NCBI GenBank assembly: GCA_041665985.1
Contig: JBAYHV010000005.1
Location: 1 to 32,985, forward strand
Length of the DNA: 32,985 nt
From: CAIRYW01 sp041665985
Lineage (GTDB): Bacteria > Patescibacteriota > Minisyncoccia > Phycocordibacterales > CAIRYW01
Direction: 5' to 3'
Shown here piece after piece: positions 8,229 through 15,210 of the stretch. Each line of letters opens with the position of its first letter. Positions within the stretch are counted from its first letter, which is position 1. The notes under the pieces are model-generated. The model was not told the DNA's origin and made no database searches. It was given only the letters and a program-made list of their open reading frames with translations. The position numbers and the translations under genes are program-made.

Positions 8229-8258
8229 TTGTCATTCCCGCTTTCGCGGGAATGACAA
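8229..8258 (+). repeat. Hairpin repeat with 13-bp perfect stem
   Basis: Perfect 13-bp arms (TTGTCATTCCCGC and its complement) around a 4-nt TTTC loop. The core matches the hairpin repeats at 15179, 15519 and 15583, and resembles the ATTCCC-N8-GGGAAT type known as dRS3 in Neisseria. It has no following T-run, so it is not a standard terminator. Confidence 0.85.
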
Positions 8259-8265
8259 CAAGTGG

Positions 8266-8271
8266 TATAAT
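8266..8271 (+). promoter_or_regulatory. -10 box of the small membrane protein gene
   Basis: Perfect TATAAT preceded by TGG, nine bases before the ATG at 8281. The expected start of transcription falls within three bases of the start codon, so the mRNA is probably leaderless or nearly so. Confidence 0.6.
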
Positions 8272-8280
8272 TATTGCATT

Positions 8281-8616
8281 ATGATGAACAACAATTTTGG
8301 GTATTACGGCCATTATGCGTCGTTTGGGTTTAATCCTTGGAGTGGAATAGGATTCTCATTATTAGGTATTTTAATTTCTTTTTTTGTTGTAGCTCTCTTG
8401 GCTTTGAAAGGTTATTCATTATGGGTTTCAGCTAGAAGAGGTGAAAAATGGTGGTTTATTGCACTTCTTTTTATTAACACTCTTGGGTTACTAGAACTAG
8501 CTTATTTGATCTTCTTCGCAAAAACTTTGTTCAATAAGCATTGTTGTGAGGGTACTTGTGAGGAAAAAAAAGGTGAATCACACGAACACCATCACCATAC
8601 TCATACGCACGAATAA
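8281..8616 (+). CDS. Small two-helix membrane protein, DUF5652-like
   Basis: 111 residues. Two hydrophobic helices (about 23-45 and 58-80) flank the loop SLWVSARRGEKWWF, followed by INTLGLLELAYLIFF. This arrangement resembles DUF5652, a membrane family common in Patescibacteria with no known function. The C-terminus is unusual: a Cys pair (HCCEGTC) and a His-rich tail (HEHHHHTHTHE), which could bind Ni, Zn or Cu. The ATG at 8281 or 8284 may be used. It is a single gene between the hairpin at 8229 and the hairpin at 8640. Metal binding is inference from composition. Confidence 0.75.
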   Translation: MMNNNFGYYGHYASFGFNPWSGIGFSLLGILISFFVVALLALKGYSLWVSARRGEKWWFIALLFINTLGLLELAYLIFFAKTLFNKHCCEGTCEEKKGESHEHHHHTHTHE

Positions 8617-8639
8617 GGGGTTTTTAACTTTATTTTTTA

Positions 8640-8676
8640 AAACACAACCCAACAGATGCTCTATTGGGTTGTGTTT
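8640..8676 (+). terminator. Hairpin between the small membrane protein gene and gap
   Basis: A 13-bp perfect stem (8640-8652 with 8664-8676) around an 11-nt loop. The right arm is followed only by GTTATAAT, a weak U-tract, so it may be a poor terminator for the upstream gene. Its right arm ends two bases before the gap -10 box, so it could equally be an operator. Confidence 0.5.
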
Positions 8677-8684
8677 GTTATAAT
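8676..8684 (+). promoter_or_regulatory. Extended -10 promoter of gap
   Basis: TATAAT at 8679-8684 is preceded by TG one base upstream (extended -10 pattern, TGT-TATAAT). Only six bases separate it from the ATG at 8691, so transcription should start at or next to the start codon. No good -35 is seen, which fits an extended -10 promoter. Confidence 0.65.
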
Positions 8685-8690
8685 AGACAC

Positions 8691-9752
8691 ATGTCAAAAA
8701 TAAAAATAGCAATTAACGGAGCAGGGAGAATAGGAAGAGCTTTTTATAAATTAGCTTCAAAAAACGACGATCTTGAAATTGTTGCAATTAATGACCTAGC
8801 TGATATTGGAAACATTGCATATCTTTTAAAATACGATAGTGCTTATGGAAAGAGTGATCTAGATGTGAAGGTGGGAGATGATCAAAAAACTCTTGTTATA
8901 AATAATAAAAAAACATTTTATTTTAGTGAAAAAGATCCAGCCCTTTTGCCATGGAAAGATCTAGAAATTGATATTGTTTTAGAATCAACAGGATTTTTTA
9001 CGAGCAGAGAAAAAGCCAGCTCTCACATTAGAGCTGGAGCAAAAAGAGTTGTAATTTCTGCTCCTTCAAAAGATGTTGCTGGTGCACCTCAAGCCGCAAC
9101 AATATTAATGGGAATTAATGACGATAAATTTAAGACTTGTCCAGTAACTTCAAATGCATCTTGCACAACAAATGCAGCAAGTCCTTTGATGGCAATTTTG
9201 GATGAGGCAATTGGAATTGAAAAAGCAGTTTTAAGTACAGTTCATGGATACACTGCGAGCCAAAGTTTAGTTGATGCTCCAAGTAAAAAAGATTGGAAAG
9301 AAGGAAGAGCGGCTGCACATAATATTGTGCCAACTTCTACTGGGGCAGCTATTGCTGTTACTTTGGCTTTACCAAATTTCAAAGATAAATTTGACGGCAT
9401 CTCGCTTCGAGTGCCTGTGATCGCTGGATCAATTGTCGATGTAACTTTCATTGCCAAGAAAAATACTTCAGTTCAAGAAATAAACGAAGCATTAATAAAA
9501 GCTTCAAAAGATCCTCGTTGGCAAAAAGTTTTTTCTGTCACAGAGGAACTTTTGGTTTCTTCAGATATAGTTGGTTCTGCTTTTGGCTCTATTGCAGATC
9601 TGAATTTAACAAGAGTAATAGATGGAAATTTGGTAAAAGTTCTTGCGTGGTATGACAACGAAATAGGATATACGCATGCGCTTTTGGAACACGTTCTTTC
9701 CGCTGCTAATACTCCAGTTGAAGAAAAATTAAGTACGCCAACATATGCATAG
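8691..9752 (+). CDS. gap: Glyceraldehyde-3-phosphate dehydrogenase, type I
   Basis: 353 residues from the ATG at 8691. The enzyme oxidises glyceraldehyde-3-phosphate with NAD and phosphate in glycolysis. The Rossmann start INGAGRIGR, Asp35 that would favour NAD, the catalytic loop SNASCTTN with Cys158, HGYTASQ with the catalytic His, STGAAIAV and WYDNEIGY are all present. An upstream in-frame start would run through the promoter and is rejected. The C-terminus carries a short extra tail of about 12 residues. The gene opens a run of sugar-phosphate genes (rpiB, rpe, transketolase). Confidence 0.95.
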   Translation: MSKIKIAINGAGRIGRAFYKLASKNDDLEIVAINDLADIGNIAYLLKYDSAYGKSDLDVKVGDDQKTLVINNKKTFYFSEKDPALLPWKDLEIDIVLESTGFFTSREKASSHIRAGAKRVVISAPSKDVAGAPQAATILMGINDDKFKTCPVTSNASCTTNAASPLMAILDEAIGIEKAVLSTVHGYTASQSLVDAPSKKDWKEGRAAAHNIVPTSTGAAIAVTLALPNFKDKFDGISLRVPVIAGSIVDVTFIAKKNTSVQEINEALIKASKDPRWQKVFSVTEELLVSSDIVGSAFGSIADLNLTRVIDGNLVKVLAWYDNEIGYTHALLEHVLSAANTPVEEKLSTPTYA

Positions 9753-9763
9753 ATAAGTAGAAG

Positions 9764-9790
9764 GTTTGTAAAGTCTATAAAGTTCATAAA
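9764..9790 (+). repeat. Three 9-bp tandem units before rpiB
   Basis: GTTTGTAAA, GTCTATAAA and GTTCATAAA in tandem. The same three-unit pattern, in a different order, occurs at 13240-13266, also just upstream of a gene start. No function is evident. Confidence 0.7.
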
Positions 9791-9817
9791 GTAAAAAAAG
9801 AAAAGAAAAATAAATAT

Positions 9818-10261
9818 ATGAAAATATTAATTGCTACTGATCACGCGGGGTTTGAACTCAAAGGAAAACTTGTGGTTTTTTTGGAGTCTTTAGGCTACGA
9901 GGTTAAGGATTTTGGTGCATATTCATATAATGGAAACGATGATTATCCTGATTTTGTAATTCCTCTTGCAAAAGAGATCTCAGAAAATCCGGATCTTAAG
10001 GGAATTATTATTGGTGGATCAGGCCAAGGAGAGGCTATTGCTGCCAACAGATTCAAAGGAGTAAGATGTGCGGTTTATTACGGCGGAGATATGAGGATCA
10101 TTAATTTTTCTCGTGAGCATAATGATTCAAATATATTATCTCTCGGAGCAAGATTTCTTAAAGAGGAAGAATCTGAGAGGGCTATAAAAATTTGGCTTGA
10201 AACGGAGTTTTCAAATGAAATTAGACATATTAATAGAAATGAAAAAATAGATAATATTTAA
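9818..10261 (+). CDS. rpiB: Ribose-5-phosphate isomerase B
   Basis: 147 residues, the RpiB/LacAB length. It interconverts ribose-5-phosphate and ribulose-5-phosphate. The N-terminal ATDHAGFELK and the loop GGSGQGEAIAAN are diagnostic. The active-site loop has Glu72 in place of the catalytic Cys of the E. coli enzyme, the pattern of Mycobacterium tuberculosis RpiB, where a Glu acts as base. REHNDSNILSLGAR is the second conserved stretch. It is followed after 10 bases by rpe, so the two form an operon of the non-oxidative pentose phosphate pathway. Confidence 0.93.
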   Translation: MKILIATDHAGFELKGKLVVFLESLGYEVKDFGAYSYNGNDDYPDFVIPLAKEISENPDLKGIIIGGSGQGEAIAANRFKGVRCAVYYGGDMRIINFSREHNDSNILSLGARFLKEEESERAIKIWLETEFSNEIRHINRNEKIDNI

Positions 10262-10271
10262 ATTAATTCCT

Positions 10272-10952
10272 ATGTTAGAAATAATTCCAGCAATTTTACC
10301 AAAAAGTTTTGAAGATCTGAAAACTAGTCTTGAAAGAGTTTTGAATTTAACTGGGTCAGTACAAATTGATATTGTAGACGGAAAATATGCAGGAAAGCCA
10401 ACTTGGCCGTTTGTAGGCGACAATGGAGAATTCAAAGCAATGCAAAGAGAAGAATTAGGTTTTCCTTTTTGGGAAGAATTCGATTTTGAGATCGATCTAA
10501 TGTGTGAAGACCCATTTTCTTATGTAAAAGATTGGATCACTGCTGGAGCTCAAAGAATTGTTTTTCACGTCGAGACCTTAGATTTTGATAATGATAGATT
10601 GGCACTTGAGCAACTTAGATCAGAAGGATTAATTGAGATTGGAATGGCAATAAGTATTGATACAGAAAATGAAAAGTTGGATGAATTAATTCCTTATGCA
10701 GATTTTATTCAGATCATGGGAATTAATGAAGTTGGTTTTCAAAAGAAACCTTTTGATAAGCATTGTGTAGATAAAGTTCGTTTTTTTAGAGATCATTACC
10801 CAGAACTTTCTATTTCGGTTGATGGAGGAATGAACCCAGACACAGCAAGACTTGTAATAGATGCCGGAGCAAATAGAATTATTGCGGGATCATATATTTT
10901 TGGAAGTTCTGATCCGCAGGAGTCAATAGAGAACCTTAAGGATCTAGTTTAA
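10272..10952 (+). CDS. rpe: Ribulose-phosphate 3-epimerase family protein
   Basis: 226 residues, a TIM-barrel of the Rpe family. It should interconvert ribulose-5-phosphate and xylulose-5-phosphate. Seen are IIPAILPKSFEDL at the start, the metal/catalytic Asp segment IDIVDGKY, HVETLD for the second His ligand, FIQIMGINEVGFQKKPF for the flexible loop and SVDGGMN for the second catalytic Asp with the phosphate loop GANRIIAGSYIF. It is diverged from textbook Rpe (DIVDGKY instead of DVMDGHFVPN), so substrate range could differ, but the neighbours rpiB and transketolase support the role. Confidence 0.85.
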   Translation: MLEIIPAILPKSFEDLKTSLERVLNLTGSVQIDIVDGKYAGKPTWPFVGDNGEFKAMQREELGFPFWEEFDFEIDLMCEDPFSYVKDWITAGAQRIVFHVETLDFDNDRLALEQLRSEGLIEIGMAISIDTENEKLDELIPYADFIQIMGINEVGFQKKPFDKHCVDKVRFFRDHYPELSISVDGGMNPDTARLVIDAGANRIIAGSYIFGSSDPQESIENLKDLV

Positions 10953-11076
10953 AAAAAATAAACAAACCCTAAAAAATTTTAATCACAAATTTTGAGGATT
11001 ATTTAGAGAATAGTGGTTAAAAACAAGGAATAATGAGAAAATGATTGAAGTTAATAATTAAAACTTTAAAGGGCAC

Positions 11077-11922
11077 GTGGAAAAACTTACAGAACAAAAA
11101 ATAAAATTTTTAGAAGGAACAGCTAATGCTATTCGCCAGTCAATAATTGAGATGCTGGTTGAAGCAAAAAGTGGCCATACAGCAGGCCCTCTTGGAATGG
11201 CAGATGTTTTTACTGCTTTATTTTTTCATGCGCTCAAACATGATCCAAAAAATCCTTTTTGGGAGGAAAGAGATAAGGTAATACTTTCAAATGGCCATAT
11301 TTGTCCTGTTTATTATGCGACGCTCGCTCATGCTGGATATTTGCCAATAGAAGAATTAATGACCCTTCGAAAATTTGGTTCACGATTGCAAGGACATCCC
11401 CATAGAGAATTTTTACCTATACTTGAGAGTAGTTCTGGTCCGCTTGGTTGTGGTCTTTCTCAGGCTGTTGGAATGACGCTTGCAGATAGAATAATAAATG
11501 GCAAAAATTCAACAAAACAATTTTATGCGCTTTTAAGCGATGGGGAACATGATGAAGGAAATACTTGGGAAGCATATATGCTTGCTGGAAAAGAGAAATT
11601 GCAAAATCTTACAATAATAATTGACCGAAATAATATTCAGATAGATGGCTTTACTGAAAATATTTTACCGCTTGAGCCATTCAGACAAAAACTTGAAGCT
11701 TTTAATTTGGATGTTCAATCAATCGATGGAAATGATTTCAAGCAAATCATTGAAGCCATTGAAAAAGCTCAAGGTGTAACGGATAAGACATCAGTTATCA
11801 TTGCAAATACCATTCCTGGAAAAGGTGTCAAAGAATTTGAAAATAGATATGAATGGCATGGCAAACCGCCAACAAAGGAAGAAGGGGAAATGGCTTTAAA
11901 AGAATTACGAGAAAGAAGTTAA
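11077..11922 (+). CDS. Transketolase, N-terminal subunit
   Basis: 281 residues, the N-terminal (thiamine diphosphate-binding) half of a split transketolase. Visible are KSGHTAGPLGMADV, ILSNGHICPVYYA, GPLGCGLSQAVGM and the diphosphate/Mg motif SDGEHDEGNTWEA followed by IIDRNN. The start is a GTG; a stop immediately upstream in frame leaves no ATG option. The A-rich 124-nt gap behind rpe shows no clear promoter. The C-terminal subunit is at 13937, about 2 kb away, separated by an HD gene, a toxin-antitoxin locus and small genes. Split transketolases are usually adjacent, so the gap looks like an insertion. Confidence 0.92.
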   Translation: MEKLTEQKIKFLEGTANAIRQSIIEMLVEAKSGHTAGPLGMADVFTALFFHALKHDPKNPFWEERDKVILSNGHICPVYYATLAHAGYLPIEELMTLRKFGSRLQGHPHREFLPILESSSGPLGCGLSQAVGMTLADRIINGKNSTKQFYALLSDGEHDEGNTWEAYMLAGKEKLQNLTIIIDRNNIQIDGFTENILPLEPFRQKLEAFNLDVQSIDGNDFKQIIEAIEKAQGVTDKTSVIIANTIPGKGVKEFENRYEWHGKPPTKEEGEMALKELRERS

Positions 11923-11981
11923 AAGTTCATCCGCCAAAATTTTTTATAAAATTTAATCGGGTAAATAATAAAGTAAAAAAA

Positions 11982-12593
11982 ATGCAAAAAAAGAAATCAA
12001 AAGAAAATAAAGACGAAAGAATAACCGATTTTCTTTTCGAAGTGGGAACAATGAGAAAACTTCTTCGTATGCACAGACAAGTTCTTTTTACTGAAGACAC
12101 GACAGATTCTATTGCTACTCATTCGTATAGGGTTGCAATTATTGCTTGGATGATCGCAAAAATTGAGGGAGCTGATCCGTATAAGACCGTCATGATGGCG
12201 CTTTTTCATGACATTGGAGAAATTAGATCAGGAGATCATAACTGGATCCATAAAAAATATGTGAAGATCTTTGAGGATGAAATTATTGAAGAACAATTAG
12301 GTACTCTTCCATTTAATGACCTTTTTGATTTTTTGAAAGAATACGAAATTCGTGAAAGTAAGGAATCGATCATTGCCAAAGATGCAGATATTATTGATCA
12401 AATACTTTTGCTTCGTGAATATGAGTGGCAAGGAAACAAAGAAGCCCATACTTGGCTTGATGGAAAAAGAGGTCCTGCAAGTAAAATTGTAAATAGATTA
12501 GTTTTAGCTTCATCAAAAAAACTGGCTGAGACAATTACAAAAAGAGATCCATCAAAATGGTGGGTCAATATTTATACAGGTAAAAATAGATAA
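11982..12593 (+). CDS. HD-domain phosphohydrolase, YfbR/HDDC2-like
   Basis: 203 residues from the ATG at 11982. The HD metal motif is complete: His47 in THSYRVA, His76-Asp77 in FHDIGE, and a late Asp in AKDADIIDQ (134-139). This pattern, with the RMHRQVLF lead and the REYEW segment, fits the 5'-deoxynucleotidase-like HD family (YfbR, HDDC2), which removes phosphate from deoxynucleoside monophosphates. A longer frame reading back into the transketolase gene is an overlap artefact. Substrate is inferred from family resemblance only. Confidence 0.82.
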   Translation: MQKKKSKENKDERITDFLFEVGTMRKLLRMHRQVLFTEDTTDSIATHSYRVAIIAWMIAKIEGADPYKTVMMALFHDIGEIRSGDHNWIHKKYVKIFEDEIIEEQLGTLPFNDLFDFLKEYEIRESKESIIAKDADIIDQILLLREYEWQGNKEAHTWLDGKRGPASKIVNRLVLASSKKLAETITKRDPSKWWVNIYTGKNR

Positions 12594-12606
12594 ATTGGAC
12601 AATGGC

Positions 12607-12917
12607 ATGGAAATTTATTTTATTCATAAAGATATAAAAAAATTCTTAGATGACCATTTGGATCAAGGGGCTAAATCAAAATATGCAAAGGTTATCGAAT
12701 TGTTGATCGTTGAGGAATACAAGTTGAGTATGCCTTATAGTAAAAAATCGAACAGGATTTATATGAATTAAGGATAAAAAGTACACAGAATATAAGGATA
12801 TTTTATACTTTTCAAAATGATTCGATTATTTTTTTACACGCAATTTTAAAGAAAACACAGAAGCTTAACAAAAGAGATATTGAGGTTGCTAGACAAAGAA
12901 TTAGGTGGTTGAAGTAA
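12607..12917 (+). pseudogene. HigB/RelE-like toxin gene, frameshifted
   Basis: The ATG at 12607 starts a frame that runs 54 codons (MEIYFIHKDIKKFLDDHL...) and then hits TAA at 12769. If one base is added in the run of six A at 12742-12747, reading continues as IEQDLYELRIK, IRIFYTF and ILKKTQKLNKRDIEVARQ to a TAA at 12915. Together these give a complete phage Gp49/HigB-type toxin of about 103 residues, an mRNA interferase family. It precedes a HigA-like antitoxin, the normal higBA order. It may be dead, a sequencing slip, or restored by slippage on the A-run. Confidence 0.82.
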
Positions 12918-12938
12918 TATAACATATATGTTATATTA
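12915..12938 (+). promoter_or_regulatory. 24-bp perfect palindrome, likely antitoxin operator
   Basis: A perfect inverted repeat centred in CATATATG between the toxin stop (whose TAA it contains) and the antitoxin ATG at 12945. It also contains a TATATT that could act as -10 seven bases before that ATG. HigA-type antitoxins bind such palindromes to repress themselves, so this is probably the autoregulatory operator. Confidence 0.75.
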
Positions 12939-12944
12939 AACACT

Positions 12945-13232
12945 ATGAAAAAGCCAAAAATTAAACTTATACCATTCAAAAATATTAAGACCGAGTGGAT
13001 GAAGGATCCAGCTTTTAAAAAAGCTTATGATGATTTAGATTTTGAGTTTCAACTTATCGAAGCTTTGATAAAAGCTCGTGCTCGAAAAAATCTTACTCAG
13101 AAAGAGCTTGCAGAGAAAATTGGAATAGCTCAGTCTGCGCTTGCAAGATTTGAGTCAGGGGGAGCAAATCCAACTTTATCTTTTTTGAAAAAAGTGACTG
13201 AAGGTCTTGGTATGAAGTTAATTGCAAAGTAA
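12945..13232 (+). CDS. HigA-like XRE-family antitoxin
   Basis: 95 residues. The C-terminal two-thirds is a Cro/C1-type helix-turn-helix (about 45-92): RKNLTQKELAEKIGIAQSAL gives helices 2 and 3, followed by FESGGANPTLSFLKKVTEGL. The N-terminal part (WMKDPAFKKAYDDL) is typical of HigA partners of Gp49-type toxins. It would neutralise the toxin encoded directly upstream and repress the locus through the palindrome at 12915-12938. The antitoxin is intact even though the toxin frame is broken. Confidence 0.9.
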   Translation: MKKPKIKLIPFKNIKTEWMKDPAFKKAYDDLDFEFQLIEALIKARARKNLTQKELAEKIGIAQSALARFESGGANPTLSFLKKVTEGLGMKLIAK

Positions 13233-13239
13233 GTTGAAA

Positions 13240-13266
13240 GTTTATAAGGTTCATAAAGTTTGTAAA
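13240..13266 (+). repeat. Three 9-bp tandem units before the YqfO-insert-like gene
   Basis: GTTTATAAG, GTTCATAAA and GTTTGTAAA in tandem, ending five bases before the next ATG. Two of the three units are identical to units at 9764-9790. Confidence 0.7.
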
Positions 13267-13271
13267 GTAAA

Positions 13272-13595
13272 ATGTATAAATTAGTCACACATGTTCCACT
13301 ATCACATTCAGACAAGGTTCGCGAAGCGATGGCTAATGCTGGGGCGGGAAATTTTTCTCATTATTCCTTTTGTTCTTTTACCACAAAAGGAATAGGTAGA
13401 TTTAAAGGTGATGAGAATTCAAATCCTGCTGTTGGTGAAAAAGAAAAATTAATGGAGGTTGAAGAAGAAAAAATTGAGGTTATTCTTGAGGAAGATAAAA
13501 TTAAGGATGTAATCAAAGCAATAAAAGAAGTCCATCCTTATGAAGAAATACCGATTGAAGTTTGTGAACTTGAAGATATAGAAAAATATAAATAA
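13272..13595 (+). CDS. PII/CutA-like stand-alone domain of YqfO/NIF3 type
   Basis: 107 residues. The sequence YKLVTHVPLSHSDKVREAM, GAGNFSHYSFCSFTTKGIGR and the C-terminal HPYEEIPIEV match the PII-like domain inserted in YqfO/NIF3 proteins, which also occurs alone (COG3323-type). The HPYE motif is typical of the related CutA1-like fold. Function of the free domain is unknown; ligand or metal binding is plausible. It is followed after 12 bases by a tiny zinc-ribbon-like gene. Confidence 0.82.
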   Translation: MYKLVTHVPLSHSDKVREAMANAGAGNFSHYSFCSFTTKGIGRFKGDENSNPAVGEKEKLMEVEEEKIEVILEEDKIKDVIKAIKEVHPYEEIPIEVCELEDIEKYK

Positions 13596-13607
13596 TAAAT
13601 AAAAAAG

Positions 13608-13748
13608 ATGGCAATTAAACCTAAATGTGATTTTTGTAAAGAGGAACTCAATGAATTCGGTGGAATTCTTTTAAGTCCGCCAGATAAGAAAAGTATGGTC
13701 AAGAAATATCATATCTGTAAAAAATGTTTTAAAAATATAATAAAATAA
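13608..13748 (+). CDS. 46-residue zinc-ribbon-like protein
   Basis: A short frame with two Cys pairs, CDFC at 7-10 and CKKC at 37-40, separated by 26 residues, the layout of a small treble-clef or zinc ribbon. The sequence is rich in Lys, ending KCFKNIIK. The stop TAA is immediately followed by the ATG of the transketolase-like remnant. No known family is recognised; a nucleic-acid-binding role is only a guess from the fold pattern and charge. Confidence 0.6.
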   Translation: MAIKPKCDFCKEELNEFGGILLSPPDKKSMVKKYHICKKCFKNIIK

Positions 13749-13940
13749 ATGTTAAATAAAAATCTAAACAAAAAAATATTTGATAAGGATGTAGCACAAG
13801 TACCAATTAGAAAAGGTTGGAATGCGAATACATGGAGCATTACAAGGCCGGAGCTCTTCAGAGCGAGGCGGGGTCGCGGAATTTTTCATCAGAAAAATAT
13901 CTGTGACTTGGTGAAGGTTTCCTTCTACAAAACTATATGA
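13749..13940 (+). pseudogene. Remnant of a second transketolase C-subunit gene
   Basis: The first 25 codons (MLNKNLNKKIFDKDVAQVP, then IRKGWN) parallel the start of the true transketolase C subunit at 13937 (KIFDKEVEQIPIRKGFGEG). After codon 25 the similarity stops and the frame runs through a GC-rich stretch (13832-13882) into unrelated sequence, ending over the true gene's ATG. The DNA of the matching part has diverged, so this is an old or foreign duplicate 5' end rather than a recent copy. It may still be translated as a 63-residue peptide, but no function is expected. Confidence 0.7.
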
Positions 13941-14944
13941 TTAATCCAAAATTAAAACTAAATATTAAAATTTTTGACAAGGAAGTTGAACAGATTCCAA
14001 TTCGTAAGGGTTTTGGAGAAGGCTTATTAATTGCAGGAGAGAAAGACCAAAAAATAGTAGCACTTTGTGCTGACCTTACTGAGTCTACCCAGATGATTTT
14101 TTTCAAAGAAAAATTTCCTGAAAGATTTATTGAAATTGGGGTAGCGGAACAAAATATGGCAGCTGTAGCCTCAGGAATTGCTGCTGGAGGATTATTGCCT
14201 GTAATTTCTTCTTACGCTATGTTTTCTCCGGGAAGAAACTGGGAACAGATACGAACTACAATTTGTTACAATGATAGAAAAGTTGTTATTGCGGGAAATC
14301 ATTCTGGTGTTTCTGTCGGTCCTGATGGAGGAACCCACCAAGGGATAGAAGATATTGCTATTACTCGAGTCATTCCAAACATTACCGTTATTTCTCCTTG
14401 CGATGCTATTGAGGCAAGGAAAGCGACAATCGAAGCTTTGAATGGAAAAATTTCTACACCAGTTTATATTCGTTTAGCACGAGAAAAAACTCCAGTCATT
14501 ACGACAGAAGAAACTCCTTTTGAGATAGGAAAAGCAAGTGTTTTTTATGAATCCAGCAGTAGAAATCTTTTGCCTGAAGTAACAATCATTGCAACGGGAG
14601 CCTTAGTTCAACGAGCTCTACTTGCTGCAAAAGAACTAGAAGAAGACGGCGTTGGAACAATTGTAATAAATCTTTCAACTATAAAACCAATAGATAAAAA
14701 AACAATAATTGAAGCTGTCCAAAAAACTAAAGCTGTTGTAACCGTTGAAGAACATCAAGTAAACGGAGGAATGGGATCTGCTGTTGCAGAAGTATTGGCA
14801 GAAAATTTTCCAGCCCCAATAGAATTTATTGGAGTAAAAAATAAATTTGGCCAATCTGGAAAAATGGATGAATTGATCGAGCATTATGGAATGGGAGTAA
14901 GTTCCATAAAAGAAGCCACCCTAAAAGTAATTTCTAGAAAATGA
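13937..14944 (+). CDS. Transketolase, C-terminal subunit
   Basis: 335 residues, the pyrimidine-binding plus C-terminal half of transketolase. Seen are CADLTESTQM, the catalytic-Glu motif IEIGVAEQNMA, GDGGTHQG-like GPDGGTHQGIEDIA, the Arg of YIRLAREKTPV and the C-terminal domain with VEEHQVNGGMGSAVAE. It should pair with the N-terminal subunit at 11077 to move two-carbon units between pentose phosphates. Its stop overlaps the next start as ATGA, so DUF1653 is probably co-translated. A degenerate duplicate of its 5' end lies directly upstream. Confidence 0.93.
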   Translation: MINPKLKLNIKIFDKEVEQIPIRKGFGEGLLIAGEKDQKIVALCADLTESTQMIFFKEKFPERFIEIGVAEQNMAAVASGIAAGGLLPVISSYAMFSPGRNWEQIRTTICYNDRKVVIAGNHSGVSVGPDGGTHQGIEDIAITRVIPNITVISPCDAIEARKATIEALNGKISTPVYIRLAREKTPVITTEETPFEIGKASVFYESSSRNLLPEVTIIATGALVQRALLAAKELEEDGVGTIVINLSTIKPIDKKTIIEAVQKTKAVVTVEEHQVNGGMGSAVAEVLAENFPAPIEFIGVKNKFGQSGKMDELIEHYGMGVSSIKEATLKVISRK

Positions 14945-15171
14945 TAAACAAAGTAGTTGTTGGTGGAATATATAGTCACTACAAAAATCCCAGTAATACA
15001 TATAAAGTAATTGACATTGCCAAAAATTCTACTGATCTTTCTGATATGGTTATATACGAAGCACAGTACGAAAATACTTTGGCTAAGTTGTGGGTAAGAC
15101 CTATTGAGGAATTTTGTGGAGAGGTTATTGTTGAAGGAAAAAAAGTGAAAAGGTTTGAAAAGATTGATTAA
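14941..15171 (+). CDS. DUF1653 family protein
   Basis: 76 residues. GGIYSHYKNPSNTYKVIDIA, then MVIYEAQYEN, LWVRPIEEFCGEV and the closing KRFEKI follow the DUF1653 pattern. These are small beta-rich proteins of unknown function, often fused or linked to unrelated genes. It overlaps the transketolase C-subunit gene by four bases (ATGA), so it is translationally coupled to it. It ends eight bases before the first hairpin repeat of the GIY-YIG unit. Confidence 0.85.
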   Translation: MINKVVVGGIYSHYKNPSNTYKVIDIAKNSTDLSDMVIYEAQYENTLAKLWVRPIEEFCGEVIVEGKKVKRFEKID

Positions 15172-15178
15172 TAATATT

Positions 15179-15206
15179 TGTCATTCCCGCGCAGGCGGGA
15201 ATCCAG
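15179..15206 (-). repeat. 28-bp hairpin repeat, copy 1 (inverted)
   Basis: An exact reverse complement of the 28-bp copies at 15519 and 15583. It contains ATTCCCGC and GCGGGAAT-type arms able to form a hairpin, and lies four bases beyond the stop of the GIY-YIG gene. Confidence 0.92.
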
Positions 15207-15210
15207 TCTA

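Noticed and set aside
11853..11981. 43-residue N-terminal extension of the HD protein
   Set aside because: It overlaps the transketolase gene in another frame and is not part of the HD family.
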